Shown here one piece after another: positions 45,602-55,048 of a stretch of 64,000 nt of DNA (the first letter of the stretch is position 1; the number at the start of each line of letters is the position of its first letter). The DNA is from Microlunatus panaciterrae. Lineage in GTDB: Bacteria; Actinomycetota; Actinomycetes; Propionibacteriales; Propionibacteriaceae. The translations under genes were made by a program, and so were the position numbers. The stretch is from NCBI RefSeq assembly GCF_016907535.1, contig NZ_JAFBCF010000001.1:1240001-1304000 (forward strand). The letters are read 5' to 3'. A model generated the notes under the pieces. It was not told the DNA's origin and ran no database searches. It was given only the letters and a program-made list of their open reading frames with translations.

Positions 45602-46360
45602 CTAGGCGTCGGACGTCGCCTCGATAGCGTCGAGGTCGCGTACGGCGTAGCGGTGGTGCTCCCATTCCTCCTCGAGGATCACGTGCAGGCAGGAGAGAGT
45701 GGATTCCTCAGTTGTAGGAGCCCACGGGTTCTTGCGCGTCGCGGCCAGCTCGTCTGAGGTGACGGTGGCAAGGAAGTCGCGCACCATCGCGACGCGACCC
45801 GCCCGCGCCTCGCGCACCTCGGCGTACGACGGGGCGACCGTCGTGAAGATCGACAGGTCCAAACCGTCGTCCTCGGCGCCAGGACCGGTCAAACCGATGG
45901 AGTGGAACGGCTGGTCAATCTCCAGGATCGCCCGGCCCAGCCACACGTCTGTGGCAAGGACAAGGTGTCGCAGGGTCTGTGCGAACGACCACTCGCCGGC
46001 CACCGAAACGTCGACCGTGCCGGCCGGCATCGTCGCGACGCGCTCGAGCGTGGCCGCCCAGGTGCGCTCGAGCGTGGCCCAGGCGGCCCGCAGGCCATCC
46101 GGATCCGCAGCGCGCCTGCCGGCGCGGCCCGGAAAGCGGCGGTTGAGTTCAGCCTCGACAAGTGGGACCACGTCGACACCGTTGACGCGCAGGAAGCTCT
46201 CGCCGTCGAAAAGCCACGGTGCATCGATGTCCACCCCCTGCACGTCGACCCCGCGCATCACCACGCCGGAGAGGTCAGCCCCTACGAACCGGGCCCCCCG
46301 CAGGTCCGCGTCGACGAACTCCGCGCCCTGCAGTCCGTCGGACTTGGTGAAGGTAGCCAT
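45602..46360 (-). CDS. Pentapeptide-repeat / DinB-like fusion protein
   Basis: 252 residues; CCAGGAGAA precedes the ATG. Residues 5-50 contain pentapeptide repeats (LQGAEFVDADLRGARFVGADLSGVVMRGVDVQG). Residues 90-245 are a DinB_2-type four-helix bundle (WSFAQTLRHLVLATDVWLGRAIL and HVILEEEWEHHRYAVRDLDA, with His residues that could bind metal). Actinobacteria encode this combination as a family likely linked to mycothiol- or thiol-dependent chemistry. The frame upstream to 46555 overlaps the GH3 end and was not used. Confidence 0.85.
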   Translation of the reverse strand: MATFTKSDGLQGAEFVDADLRGARFVGADLSGVVMRGVDVQGVDIDAPWLFDGESFLRVNGVDVVPLVEAELNRRFPGRAGRRAADPDGLRAAWATLERTWAATLERVATMPAGTVDVSVAGEWSFAQTLRHLVLATDVWLGRAILEIDQPFHSIGLTGPGAEDDGLDLSIFTTVAPSYAEVREARAGRVAMVRDFLATVTSDELAATRKNPWAPTTEESTLSCLHVILEEEWEHHRYAVRDLDAIEATSDA

Positions 46361-46551
46361 GGCTTCTCCTGGTCGGCCGTCGGGGCAGGCGTGGCGCCAC
46401 ACTAATGACCGGCCAGTACCCCCGCAACCCCCTGGTGCCTCAGAGGTCGCGCCCCGAAATGCGAGTCGGCAGTGGCTCTGACCTCTTGCCGAAGAGCGCA
46501 AAGCAGACCGAGCAACCTTCAGTGGGGTTGCGGCGTCGGACAGGCTTCTTC

Positions 46552-48573
46552 TCATCCGTAGGTCAGACCGAAGCCCAGTTGGTAGCGATTGCCGTCGCCG
46601 TCGATGTACACGTAGGGGCGCCCGGCCATGTAGTCCTCCTTCGCATAGCCCGGCACGTCGTTGGGAGAGGCGCAGACCCCGTGCTCGTCGACCGCAATGG
46701 CCGCGTTGTCGATCGGAAACGTCAACGGCAGTCGGCCCGTCGGGGAGTATGCGCCGACGATCACGTCGAACAGTGCCTCTGTACGGGTGTCGAATCCGGC
46801 AACAAGGGCGTCGGCCAGGGGTTCGATGTTGCCCAGCAGCCAGGGCAGGACGACATTGAGACCGATGACGACCTGCGGGACGACGGTTCGGATGTCGGAG
46901 ATCTTGGCGAGGTTGATATTCGATCCCTCGTGGATGTCCAGGTCGAGCAGCCCGACCGGCTTGAAGTAGTCCCCTGCCGACGGATTGAGGAACAGGACGG
47001 CCACATCAGCGTGGTGATAGTCGGTCGTGAACCGGATGTCGAGGTGTGCCGCGGCAATGCTCGCTCGCAGAGCCTCCAGCTTGGCGACCCGCAGGTCGGA
47101 TTCGAAGAGTTCGACGTAGACCGTGCGTCCCTCGAGTCGTTCAGGGCCCAGGGGCAGCGTCTTGGCATGGTTCTTCATCAACACGACGGACTTGAGATGA
47201 GCCTGGGCAGCAGCAGCGGTGAACTCGTCGTTCGCTACCACCTCGTCGGCACGGTCCGGGTCGACGTAGGGGTTGTCGAAGAGGCCAAGAGCGAACATCT
47301 CCTCGACGAGCCGGCGCGCAGTATCATCGAGACGCTCGGTGGTGAACAGACCGCGCAGATAGGCGGTCCGGATCGACTCGACGTCGTTGGTGTCGGCAAT
47401 GATGTCGGTTCCCGCCATCACGGCCTTCCCGACCCGCTCGGGCATGCTCAGCTCCGACACACCCCAGGCCATCTTCGACAGGATCCCCGAATCGGAGTTG
47501 ATGTAGCCGCGGTGACCCATCGACCGCAGTAGATCCAGCACACCCTTGTTGTAGGCGAATCCAACAGCCTCGAACTCCGCCAGAGGTGGCTGCGGCATCG
47601 ACGACTTCTCAGCGGACGGGATCGCGTAGTAGGGCATGACGCTGGAGGTACCGGCGTCGATGGCCGCCTGGAACGGTGGCAGGTGGTACTTCTGCAGCGA
47701 GCCGGGCGTCGGGTAGACGTTGAACTGGCCCTCGGCGTAGTGCGGGTCGAATCCGTTTTCGCGAGCCCCACCGCCGGGGAAGTGTTTCGTCGTCAGTGCA
47801 ACGCCGTCTCGTTCGAGCCCGTGCTCGCCCTGAAACCCCCTGACGATCGCGCCGATCGCGGCGGCGTTGAACTCAGGGTTCTCACCGAACGTGCCGTTCG
47901 TTCGGAACCACCGCGGATCGGTCACCGTGTCGGCCATGTACATGTAACCCTTGCGCAGCCCCGACGCGACCCATTCGGCGCGTGACTTCGCCGCGAAGTC
48001 GCTGATCAGCTCGAGGTCCCCACTCGCGGCCAGGCCGAGCGTGCCCGGCCACTGGGTGAAGTCTCGATCCTGTGCGGTGGATCCGAGCCGGAACCCGCCC
48101 AGCTCGTTCTTGGAGTTGGCTGCGACGATCACCGGGATCCCGAGCCGGGTGCCTTCGGCGACTTCGTTCATCGCGTTCACCCAGGTCGCGATCGTCGAGC
48201 CCGGCGGGGTTTCGCGCATGATGAAGTGCCGCAGGTGGAGTTCGCTGATCTGCTGCGTGGTGCCCTCGTACGGCAGACCGGCGGTGTTGTGCGGGTCGTT
48301 CTTGATCCGGTGGTACTGCTCATCCAGGGCGCCGCCGTGACTCGTCAGGTCCTTGTCCGGTTGTGAGATGCCCATGGTCCGGGAGTTGATCACCATCAGG
48401 CCGATCTTCTCGTCCGGCGACATCCGAGTGACCAGATCTGCCGCCCGCTCCGACGGGGTGAGCCGCCAGTCCTCGTAGGGGTCCAGGATGCCGTTGTCGT
48501 TGAGATCTCGGAACCGGAATCCCTCCACCTCGATCACCGACTTCACGCGTGTCCCGAGCTCGACTTGTTCCAT
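46552..48573 (-). CDS. Glycoside hydrolase family 3 (beta-glycosidase)
   Basis: 673 residues from MEQVELGTRVK, with AGAGGAAG upstream. The N-terminal (alpha/beta)8 barrel has ALTTKHFPGGG and the nucleophile region GHRGYINSDSGI (Asp). The second domain has VVLMKNHAKTLPLG and the C-terminal GAYSPTGRLPLTFP. An N-terminal FRDLNDNGILDPYEDW resembles the opening of bacterial beta-glucosidases. No signal peptide, so intracellular. It cleaves beta-linked oligosaccharides imported by the upstream GPH symporter. Confidence 0.92.
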   Translation of the reverse strand: MEQVELGTRVKSVIEVEGFRFRDLNDNGILDPYEDWRLTPSERAADLVTRMSPDEKIGLMVINSRTMGISQPDKDLTSHGGALDEQYHRIKNDPHNTAGLPYEGTTQQISELHLRHFIMRETPPGSTIATWVNAMNEVAEGTRLGIPVIVAANSKNELGGFRLGSTAQDRDFTQWPGTLGLAASGDLELISDFAAKSRAEWVASGLRKGYMYMADTVTDPRWFRTNGTFGENPEFNAAAIGAIVRGFQGEHGLERDGVALTTKHFPGGGARENGFDPHYAEGQFNVYPTPGSLQKYHLPPFQAAIDAGTSSVMPYYAIPSAEKSSMPQPPLAEFEAVGFAYNKGVLDLLRSMGHRGYINSDSGILSKMAWGVSELSMPERVGKAVMAGTDIIADTNDVESIRTAYLRGLFTTERLDDTARRLVEEMFALGLFDNPYVDPDRADEVVANDEFTAAAAQAHLKSVVLMKNHAKTLPLGPERLEGRTVYVELFESDLRVAKLEALRASIAAAHLDIRFTTDYHHADVAVLFLNPSAGDYFKPVGLLDLDIHEGSNINLAKISDIRTVVPQVVIGLNVVLPWLLGNIEPLADALVAGFDTRTEALFDVIVGAYSPTGRLPLTFPIDNAAIAVDEHGVCASPNDVPGYAKEDYMAGRPYVYIDGDGNRYQLGFGLTYG

Positions 48574-48620
48574 CACGGGGCTTCCTCTCACGGCTGGTTG
48601 CTGAGTCCCTGCGGCTTCGA

Positions 48621-50114
48621 TCAGGCGGTGGGCTCGGGGACCATGAAGTCTTCGGACCTGTCGTTGTGCTCCATCAGCAGCGCAATTTTCCGGGCCTCAG
48701 TCTCGTTGCGGATCTGCTTGAAGCGCTCATCGTTCAGTGGGTACTTGATGAAGATCAACATCGCGATCAGCGCGGCCAGTGCGGGCAGCAGGCCGATCGT
48801 GGCCTTGATGGCGATGATCGCGCTGTCCGGCTGCACCGGGTTGGGATTCGCGGCGCTGGCGGCGACGTATCCGCCGATCGCCAACGCCCAGGCACCCACA
48901 GCACCGCCGATCGACTGGGTGACCTTGCGGGTGAAGGAGAACAACGCGTAGGTGGCACCCTCGCTGCGTTGTCCCGTCTTCCACTCGCCGTACTCGACGG
49001 TGTCAGCCTCCAGACCGAACATGACCGTGTTGATCAGACTGGCGCCGATGCCCTTGATAGCCAGCGTGACCAGGACGAGCCAGAACATGTTGGCGGGGGC
49101 GAGGAAGAGGCCGATGCCGCCCACTATGGTGAACAGACCACAGTATTAGAACACGTTCTTCTTGCCGTATCGATCGATGATCTTGGGGATGAACGGCGTG
49201 ATCACCAGAGCGATGCCGGTGTTGACCAAGGTGATGATGCCAACCAGGCCGATGTTGCCGAGCACGTACTGGGCGTAGAAGGCGGTGGTGCCGCCGACCG
49301 CGAACAGACCGATCAGGTAGAAGAAGCTTGACCCGCACAGGTAGGCCAGCGGCTTGTTCGTCTTCATGGTGCTGATGGTCTCCTTGATGCTGATCCGCGG
49401 ATGGGTCCGCACGACCTGTTCGCGGCAAGCCCAGGCGGTGAACCAGAAGGCGGCGGTGCCAATGACGACGAAGGCGAGGGTGACCTTGGTGAACACGCCC
49501 TGAACGGCCGCCTGGTAGGCCACCAGATCCTGAGAGGTCTGGATCAGCGCCTTCTGTCCGCGGAGGTCACCGATGAACCCGCCAACGACGAAGGTGAGGA
49601 TGACGCCGCCGATGCCGGCGCCGAAGGCTCGGGCGGCGACCAGCTTGGCGCGCTCGTACACCGACTGGGTGACCGCCGAGGCCAGCGAGCCGTAGGGAAT
49701 GTTCACCAGGGAGTAGACCAGACCCAGGATCGCGTAGGTGGCGTAGGCGTAGATGAGCCTCATACCCTCGTCGAAGCTGGTCGGGACGTGGAAGACCAGG
49801 TAGCTCATGAACAGCAGCGGTACGGCGCCGAACATGAGGAACGGGCGGAACTTACCCCACCGCGTCATGGTCCGGTCCACGAGTCGACCGGCCAGCAGGT
49901 CCGCGACGGCATCCCACAGCCGCACGACCAGGAACATGGTGCCCACCGCGGCGGCGGAGATCCCGGCGACGTCGGTGTAGTAGTACAGCAGGAAGGACGT
50001 GCTCAGACTGAACGCGAGATTGAACGCGAAGTCACCAGCACCATAGCCGGCCACCGACTTGGACGGCAGCTTCTCCATGGACCGTAGGCCCTCCACAGCA
50101 ACGGGGTTCGCCAT
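48621..50114 (-). pseudogene. GPH-family sugar:cation symporter with in-frame TAA
   Basis: About 498 codons if read through. The first 323 codons from the ATG at 50114 (GAGGAG upstream) encode GYGAGDFAFNLAFSLSTSFLLYYYTDVAG, LWDAVADLLAGRLVDRTMTRWGKFRPFLMFG and further MFS helices. A TAA at 49146-49148 follows KKNVF, and the same frame continues with YCGLFTIVGGIGLFLAP to PEPTA. Homologues suggest a Gln (CAA) at the stop position. Genes for GH3 and LarA flank it. Either a nonsense mutation, a base-call error, or two separate fragments. Confidence 0.88.
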
Positions 50115-50354
50115 TGACACTCCTCAGATGATCTCCTCAGCCGCTGATTGTCGGCCGGTGATCGAATTCAACAGCCCGCCGGATACGCCGGTCCAAAGGT
50201 TGCCATCAGTTGCCAAGTTGCCATTAGTGGCCACCGACCAGCTGGCTGCCGCCGGGGAGCGGCCGCATGCAGAAGGGAGAGGAACGTGCGGCCACCGTCG
50301 TCGAAATGGTTCGCTTGGCTCGGCCTGCTTGATGGGTCTACCGACCGGTGCTCG

Positions 50355-51740
50355 TCATCCGTCGAGCCCAGTGGTGGCAGGTTGACGCCCGTCAGGCTCA
50401 CCATCCCCGCCGGTGGGACCGGGCCGCAACCGGTACAGCACCTCACCGGCGTGTGGTTCGACGAAGGTGTCGGGATCGGCCTGGTAGGCCTCGATGTCCA
50501 CGGTGGCCGGGTCGAGGTAGTTGAGGTTGATCGAGCGGACGACATCTTCGGGGATGCCGGTGGCCAGGGTCACTGTCACGCGGTTGCGTTCACCGTGCTC
50601 GAGGTCCCAGGTCCCCTGGCCACGCAAATGCGTGGAGTGGGCGAGATCGCCCCAGGGCTGGTCGGAGAACCGGTCCCACTGACCGACGAAGTAGTCGCGG
50701 TTGTGGTAGCCGATCTCGGTGATATGGGGGTGCATGGCGGACACCTCGGTGATGTGCGGAGCGTAGATGATCACCTCGCCACCGTCGGCCACGATCGGCT
50801 CGAGCTTGTAGAAGCCCTTCGCGGCGGTCCAGATGTCCTCATACTTGGTGGGCATGATCGACAGGACGCGTCGCACAGGCCGGTCTCGGTAGCTGACGTG
50901 CGTCTCCGCCGAGACCGCAGCGCACGCGGCCCAGGCATCCTCGGGTGTGCCGAAGGCGGCTGCGTGCAACGTGTCGGTACCCGATGCCACCACCAGGCAC
51001 AGCGCGAGCCGCTGGGCAGGAATGAGGGTGGCGGCCTCGTTGATCAACGCCCGTACCGGGGTAACGCCGCGGCTGCCGATCATGGCGGCGCTGGTGATCA
51101 GCGCACCCACCCAGTGCGAGAGGTCGATCAGCTCCTGGCCGGACACCCCGGGAAAGAAGTACTTGTTGCCGCCAGAGAACCCGACGACCTCGTGCGGGAA
51201 CACCGGGCCGACGACGATGGTCACGTCGGCCTCGGCGACGTGGCGGTTGATCTTGACCTGCACCGAGGTGTCGGTCAGCAAACCACCGGTCAGCTCGGCC
51301 AGCCGTTCGGCGCCGATCGTCCCCAGCGTCGTGAACGTCTCAGGTAACCACGACTCGTGGTTGACCACGGCCCAACCGGGATAGGTCTGGTCCAGCTCGC
51401 CGACGCGGTAGCCGAGGTGCCGCGCGAGATGCTCGTCGCTCATGCCCTGATGGGTGCCGAGGGCGATCACGACGGTCACCTTGGTCGCCCGTCCGGCGAG
51501 CACCTCGTGCGTGGCGCGCATCAGCAGCGGCAAGGGGCAGGTCCGGGTGCCGTCCGGCACCACCAGGCAGACACTCTTGCCGTCGACGTCAGCGCCGGCC
51601 AGGGCGTCTCGGACGAAGCGCGTCACCTGCTCGGACTCGAGCCGCTCCCCCACCCCTCCGATCTTGACCGCCCGGTCCGGATCACCCGGCTCGGTGCCGT
51701 AACTGTCTTGTCGGGCCGGTGAAAGAGTGTGGGTCGTCAT
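50355..51740 (-). CDS. LarA-family nickel-pincer racemase/epimerase homologue
   Basis: 461 residues. LarA landmarks: VVPDGTRTCPLPLLM, ALGTHQGMSDEHLARHLG, FPHEVVGFSGGNKYFFPG (Lys that attaches the pyridinium nickel-pincer cofactor; nearby His), and ELIDLSHW (His). LarA racemises lactate; homologues epimerise other 2-hydroxy acids such as gluconate or malate. The position in a sugar cluster with GH3, GPH and LacI favours a sugar acid. No larB, larC or larE cofactor genes are in the window. Confidence 0.88.
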   Translation of the reverse strand: MTTHTLSPARQDSYGTEPGDPDRAVKIGGVGERLESEQVTRFVRDALAGADVDGKSVCLVVPDGTRTCPLPLLMRATHEVLAGRATKVTVVIALGTHQGMSDEHLARHLGYRVGELDQTYPGWAVVNHESWLPETFTTLGTIGAERLAELTGGLLTDTSVQVKINRHVAEADVTIVVGPVFPHEVVGFSGGNKYFFPGVSGQELIDLSHWVGALITSAAMIGSRGVTPVRALINEAATLIPAQRLALCLVVASGTDTLHAAAFGTPEDAWAACAAVSAETHVSYRDRPVRRVLSIMPTKYEDIWTAAKGFYKLEPIVADGGEVIIYAPHITEVSAMHPHITEIGYHNRDYFVGQWDRFSDQPWGDLAHSTHLRGQGTWDLEHGERNRVTVTLATGIPEDVVRSINLNYLDPATVDIEAYQADPDTFVEPHAGEVLYRLRPGPTGGDGEPDGRQPATTGLDG

Positions 51741-51805
51741 GAGGATTACTGTGCCGCCGCAACCGCTCTGCTGACAAGCGGAGCGGACCTATGCACTACG
51801 TCCTG

Positions 51806-52058
51806 AGCCACCACGCGCCCAGAGCCACCACGCGCCCTGAGCCAGCACGCGCCCAGAGCCACCACGCGCCCTGAGCCAGCACGCGCCCTGAGCCACCACG
51901 CGCCCAGAGCCAGCACGCGCCCTGAGCCACCACGCGCCCAGAGCCAGCACGCGCCCTGAGCCAGCACGCGCCCTGAGCCACCACGCGCCCAGAGCCAGCA
52001 CGCGCCCTGAGCCAGCACGCGCCCTGAGCCAGCACGCGCCCTGAGCCTGTCGAAGGGC
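51806..52058. repeat. 14-unit 17-bp tandem repeat ending in a full palindrome
   Basis: Fourteen exact-length units of AGCCASCACGCGCCCWG run from 51806 to 52043, varying only at two positions (C/G and A/T). They end in a complete CCCTGAGCCTGTCGAAGGGC (52039-52058). The 17-mer matches the 3' truncated half of that palindrome. It separates the starts of LarA and the end of LacI. Spurious 17-residue-repeat proteins are readable on the minus strand. Confidence 0.95.
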
Positions 52059-52073
52059 GCCTGAGCGTATGGG

Positions 52074-53072
52074 TCACCAACGCACCCGTGGACCAGTCGA
52101 GTCGCGCAGCACCAGACGCGCCGGCAGCAGCACCGGCTCCGGTGCCTCGCGATCAGTCCTGGTGGCGAGATATTCGACTGCCGTCGAGCCGATGCTGACC
52201 AGTGGCGCGGCGATCGTGGTCAACCCCGGCTCCACCAGCTCGGCATCGACGATGTTGTCAAAACCGATCACGCTGACGTCTCGTGGCACCCGCCGACCGG
52301 CCGCCGTCACGGCCTGCATGAACCCGATCGCCATCAGGTCGTTGTAGGCGATCACGGCGGCGGTCGGGTGCTTCAACCACAGTTCGGCGGCGTCGGCACC
52401 ACCGCGCATGGTCGGGAGGAACGGGCCAAGCCGGCGAACGTGCAGTTCCAGCTCCATCCCAGCCTCCTTGAGACCACGCCACCGCATCCCGTTCGCATAG
52501 GAGGCCTCCGGTCCGGCCAGGTAGCAGATTGAGGTGTGTTTCAGCTCGACGAGGTGTTCCGTCGCTTTCTTGATCGCCTGAACGTTGTCGCTGACGACCG
52601 AGGGGACCTCACCGACCGTTCGGTTCAGCACCACCACCGGCTTCCGCTTCGCCAGCGCGCGGATCATCTGGTCCGACAGCCGTGAAGAGGCCAGAATGAA
52701 GCCGTCGACCGTGGCCTCCAGCCGGGCAATGGCGCGCTGCTCGCCCTCCTTCGACTCCTGAGTTTCGATGATCGCCAGCGTGAGTGCGTGCTGGGCTGCC
52801 TCCCGCTCGGCACCGCGGATCATGCCGATGAAGACCGGGTTGGCGATGTCGGCGACGATCAGGGCCAGCACTCCCGTTCCGCGGGCTGACATGGGCAGAT
52901 CCATCCGACTCGACCGGTAGCCGAGCTCATCCGCGACGCGGCGGACATGCTCGGCGGTCCTGAAACTGACCCGGCCAGGCTTGGCCAAGGCCCGGGACAC
53001 CGTCGACGGTGCCACCCCAGCGGCTCGGGCCACGTCGTAGATCGTCGGCCCAGTCCTCCCGCTGTCAGCCAT
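52074..53072 (-). CDS. LacI-family transcriptional repressor
   Basis: 332 residues; AGGAGG precedes the ATG. The N-terminal HTH is IYDVARAAGVAPSTVSRALAKPGRVS, then the hinge helix (RSSRMDLPMSARG), and a periplasmic-binding-like sugar domain (GVLALIVADIANPVFIGMIRGAE, VVVLNRTVGEVPSVVSDN, AVIAYNDLMAIGFMQAV, GFDNIVDAELVEPGLTT). It probably represses the larA-GPH-GH3 genes in response to a sugar ligand. Confidence 0.95.
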   Translation of the reverse strand: MADSGRTGPTIYDVARAAGVAPSTVSRALAKPGRVSFRTAEHVRRVADELGYRSSRMDLPMSARGTGVLALIVADIANPVFIGMIRGAEREAAQHALTLAIIETQESKEGEQRAIARLEATVDGFILASSRLSDQMIRALAKRKPVVVLNRTVGEVPSVVSDNVQAIKKATEHLVELKHTSICYLAGPEASYANGMRWRGLKEAGMELELHVRRLGPFLPTMRGGADAAELWLKHPTAAVIAYNDLMAIGFMQAVTAAGRRVPRDVSVIGFDNIVDAELVEPGLTTIAAPLVSIGSTAVEYLATRTDREAPEPVLLPARLVLRDSTGPRVRW

Positions 53073-53378
53073 CTCAGCCTCCTACCGGGGAAACTAGCAA
53101 CAAATGCACCCACCGGCGCCGATCTGCTGTGATGGATCCGCATGTAGCGCACAGGCCAGTTGTCCAGTGACCAGCCCAAAGGTGAACTCCGCCACCAGAT
53201 GACCGGGAGCGCATCCCGTTCCGCAGCGGCCGCTGGGTCACCCAAAGACGACTGAGGCTGCGCCAGCAGGTGGCGACCAGGAGCGGCACCACCGCCACCA
53301 CGGTGACACCGGTCGGGGTACCTGACAGCCACCATCCCCCGCTGGGGAAGTCGACGGCCGCTATGGCGATAATGCCGG
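53073..53378. other. Spacer without a convincing gene
   Basis: The 306-bp spacer between LacI and the antiporter contains low-quality minus-strand reading frames with a hydrophobic patch (VTVVAVVPLLVATCW near 53260-53310) and no credible start or ribosome site. It could be a decayed small membrane-protein gene. No repeat element or clear promoter was seen. Confidence 0.4.
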
Positions 53379-54578
53379 ATGACCTTGACCATCCTGTTCG
53401 GTGCGTGCCTGCTGGTTGCCGTCCTCGTCTCCGGGATGGCCGCACGAACCGTGCTCTCAACATCATTGATCTTCCTGCTGACCGGCGCGCTGGCCGGTCA
53501 GGGTGGCCTGGGTCTGGTTTCTCTCGACGCCAACAGTCCACTGGTCGGGAACCTGGCTGATCTGGCGTTGTTCACCGTCTTGTTCGTGGACGGTACTGCC
53601 CTCCGCAACCTGCGTGGGGAGGGGTCGTGGCGCCAACCGGCAAGGGCGCTGGGAGTAGGAATGCCGCTGGCCTTCGGGGGCGTCGCCGTACTCGCGCACT
53701 TCCTGGCCGGCTTCGACTGGATCACCTCGATGCTCGTCGGTGCGGTACTGGCGCCGACAGATCCGGTGTTCGCCTCGGCTATCGTCGGCCGCAGCGATGT
53801 GCCGGCCCGGCTCCGCCGGCTGCTCAGCGTTGAGAGCGGACTCAACGACGGGCTGGCGCTGCCGGCGGTGATGATCTTGATCAGCGCAGCCGCGTCGAGC
53901 GGCGAGCACGCTGGCGTTGGCCTGGTGGTCCTCGAACTCCTCGGTGGCCTGGCCCTTGGCGTGCTGTTGCCGCTGGCAGTTCACCAGCTACTGCGCGTTC
54001 CCGGACTCGGCGTGGAACCCAGGATCCAGCCCCTGGGGCCGCTTGCGGTAGGCATTCTCCTGTACGGGATCGCCCACCTCACTGGCCTCAACCCCTATCT
54101 CGCTGCCTTCGCCGGAGGCGTCATGGTTGCTCGGCTCAACCCAGCGGCGCAGGAGTCGTTCGCCCCTCTCGGTGACCAGTGTGCCGAGTTGGCGAAGTTC
54201 GCCGCGCTGTTGGTCTTCGGGGCGCTGTTGACACCCGCACTGCTGGCCAGCGTCGGTGTGGGTGGCTGGATCGTCGCTGTGCTCTCGCTGGTGCTGGTCC
54301 GACCTGCGTCCCTGTACCTGTCGCTGCTGGGCGGCAATCTTGAACGCAGGGAACTATTCGCGGCCGCCTGGTTCGGCCCGAAGGGTTTCGCCTCCGTGGT
54401 GTACGGGTTGCTCGTGCTCCACTCGGGGATACCGCAGGCGAAGGATGCCTACGAGCTTGTCGCAGTCTGCATCGGACTGAGCATCATCGCCCACTCCAGC
54501 ACCGACGTGCCGGTAGCGAGGATGTTCCAGGTAGAGGCGATGGCCGATCTGCCGGAACAGAAGGTGCCGGCCTCCTGA
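53379..54578 (+). CDS. Cation:proton antiporter (CPA1/NhaP-like)
   Basis: 399 residues with about 12 transmembrane helices from residue 2. ALFTVLFVDGTALRNLR, SMLVGAVLAPTDPVFASAIVG and LLSVESGLNDGLALPAVMILI are hallmark CPA1 motifs; the ND pair in the last is part of the ion-binding site. C-terminal WFGPKGFASVVYGLLVL also fits. It exports Na+ or K+ in exchange for protons. No regulatory cytoplasmic domain is attached. Single gene. Confidence 0.92.
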   Translation: MTLTILFGACLLVAVLVSGMAARTVLSTSLIFLLTGALAGQGGLGLVSLDANSPLVGNLADLALFTVLFVDGTALRNLRGEGSWRQPARALGVGMPLAFGGVAVLAHFLAGFDWITSMLVGAVLAPTDPVFASAIVGRSDVPARLRRLLSVESGLNDGLALPAVMILISAAASSGEHAGVGLVVLELLGGLALGVLLPLAVHQLLRVPGLGVEPRIQPLGPLAVGILLYGIAHLTGLNPYLAAFAGGVMVARLNPAAQESFAPLGDQCAELAKFAALLVFGALLTPALLASVGVGGWIVAVLSLVLVRPASLYLSLLGGNLERRELFAAAWFGPKGFASVVYGLLVLHSGIPQAKDAYELVAVCIGLSIIAHSSTDVPVARMFQVEAMADLPEQKVPAS

Positions 54579-54749
54579 CGGGCGCGTGCCCAACCCTCAT
54601 AACGGTCAGATATCAACCAGGTCGCAATGTTTGCACGAGCGCAATTACTGACGAATAGTGGGAGGAAGAGGGCATGTCCTCGCGGCCCGGATCGCGTGCC
54701 GCCGAATGTTGTTGGGACGTGCCGACCGTTCGAAGGGAGACGCTTCAAG

Positions 54750-54950
54750 ATGAGCACAACAACGATTCTGTGGATTGTGGCCGCAGTCATCATCATCGCG
54801 ATTGTCGTGGTCCTGCTGTTCGCCCGAGCCCGCCGCCGTCGAGCACAGGAAAGCCGTCGGATCGGACTTCCCGATCTCGGAGCCTTGTCCACTGACGGGC
54901 TCGACAAGGCGCATTCAGGCGGCGCCGCAAGCCGCCGACCGGAGGAGTAA
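54750..54950 (+). CDS. 66-residue single-span membrane protein
   Basis: MSTTTILWIVAAVIIIAIVVVLLFARARRRRAQESRR is one N-terminal membrane helix followed by a positive, then acidic tail (RRIGLPDLGALSTDGLDKAHSGG). GGGAGA lies 9 bp before the ATG. An upstream in-frame ATG would add about 40 Arg-rich residues with no ribosome site and is not favoured. Function unknown. Confidence 0.68.
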   Translation: MSTTTILWIVAAVIIIAIVVVLLFARARRRRAQESRRIGLPDLGALSTDGLDKAHSGGAASRRPEE

Positions 54951-55048
54951 CCCTCGCCGATGCCTTGCCAGGTCACCAGTCCGCGCGCAGGGGCTGGCTG
55001 CCAAGATCAGACTGGCGTCCTTTCCAGGTCGCGACTGGAGGGTGCCTC

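Noticed and set aside
51746..52080. Minus-strand proteins with 17-residue repeats (ARGGSGRV...)
   Set aside because: They are translations of the 17-bp tandem repeat in three frames; no ribosome site or family.
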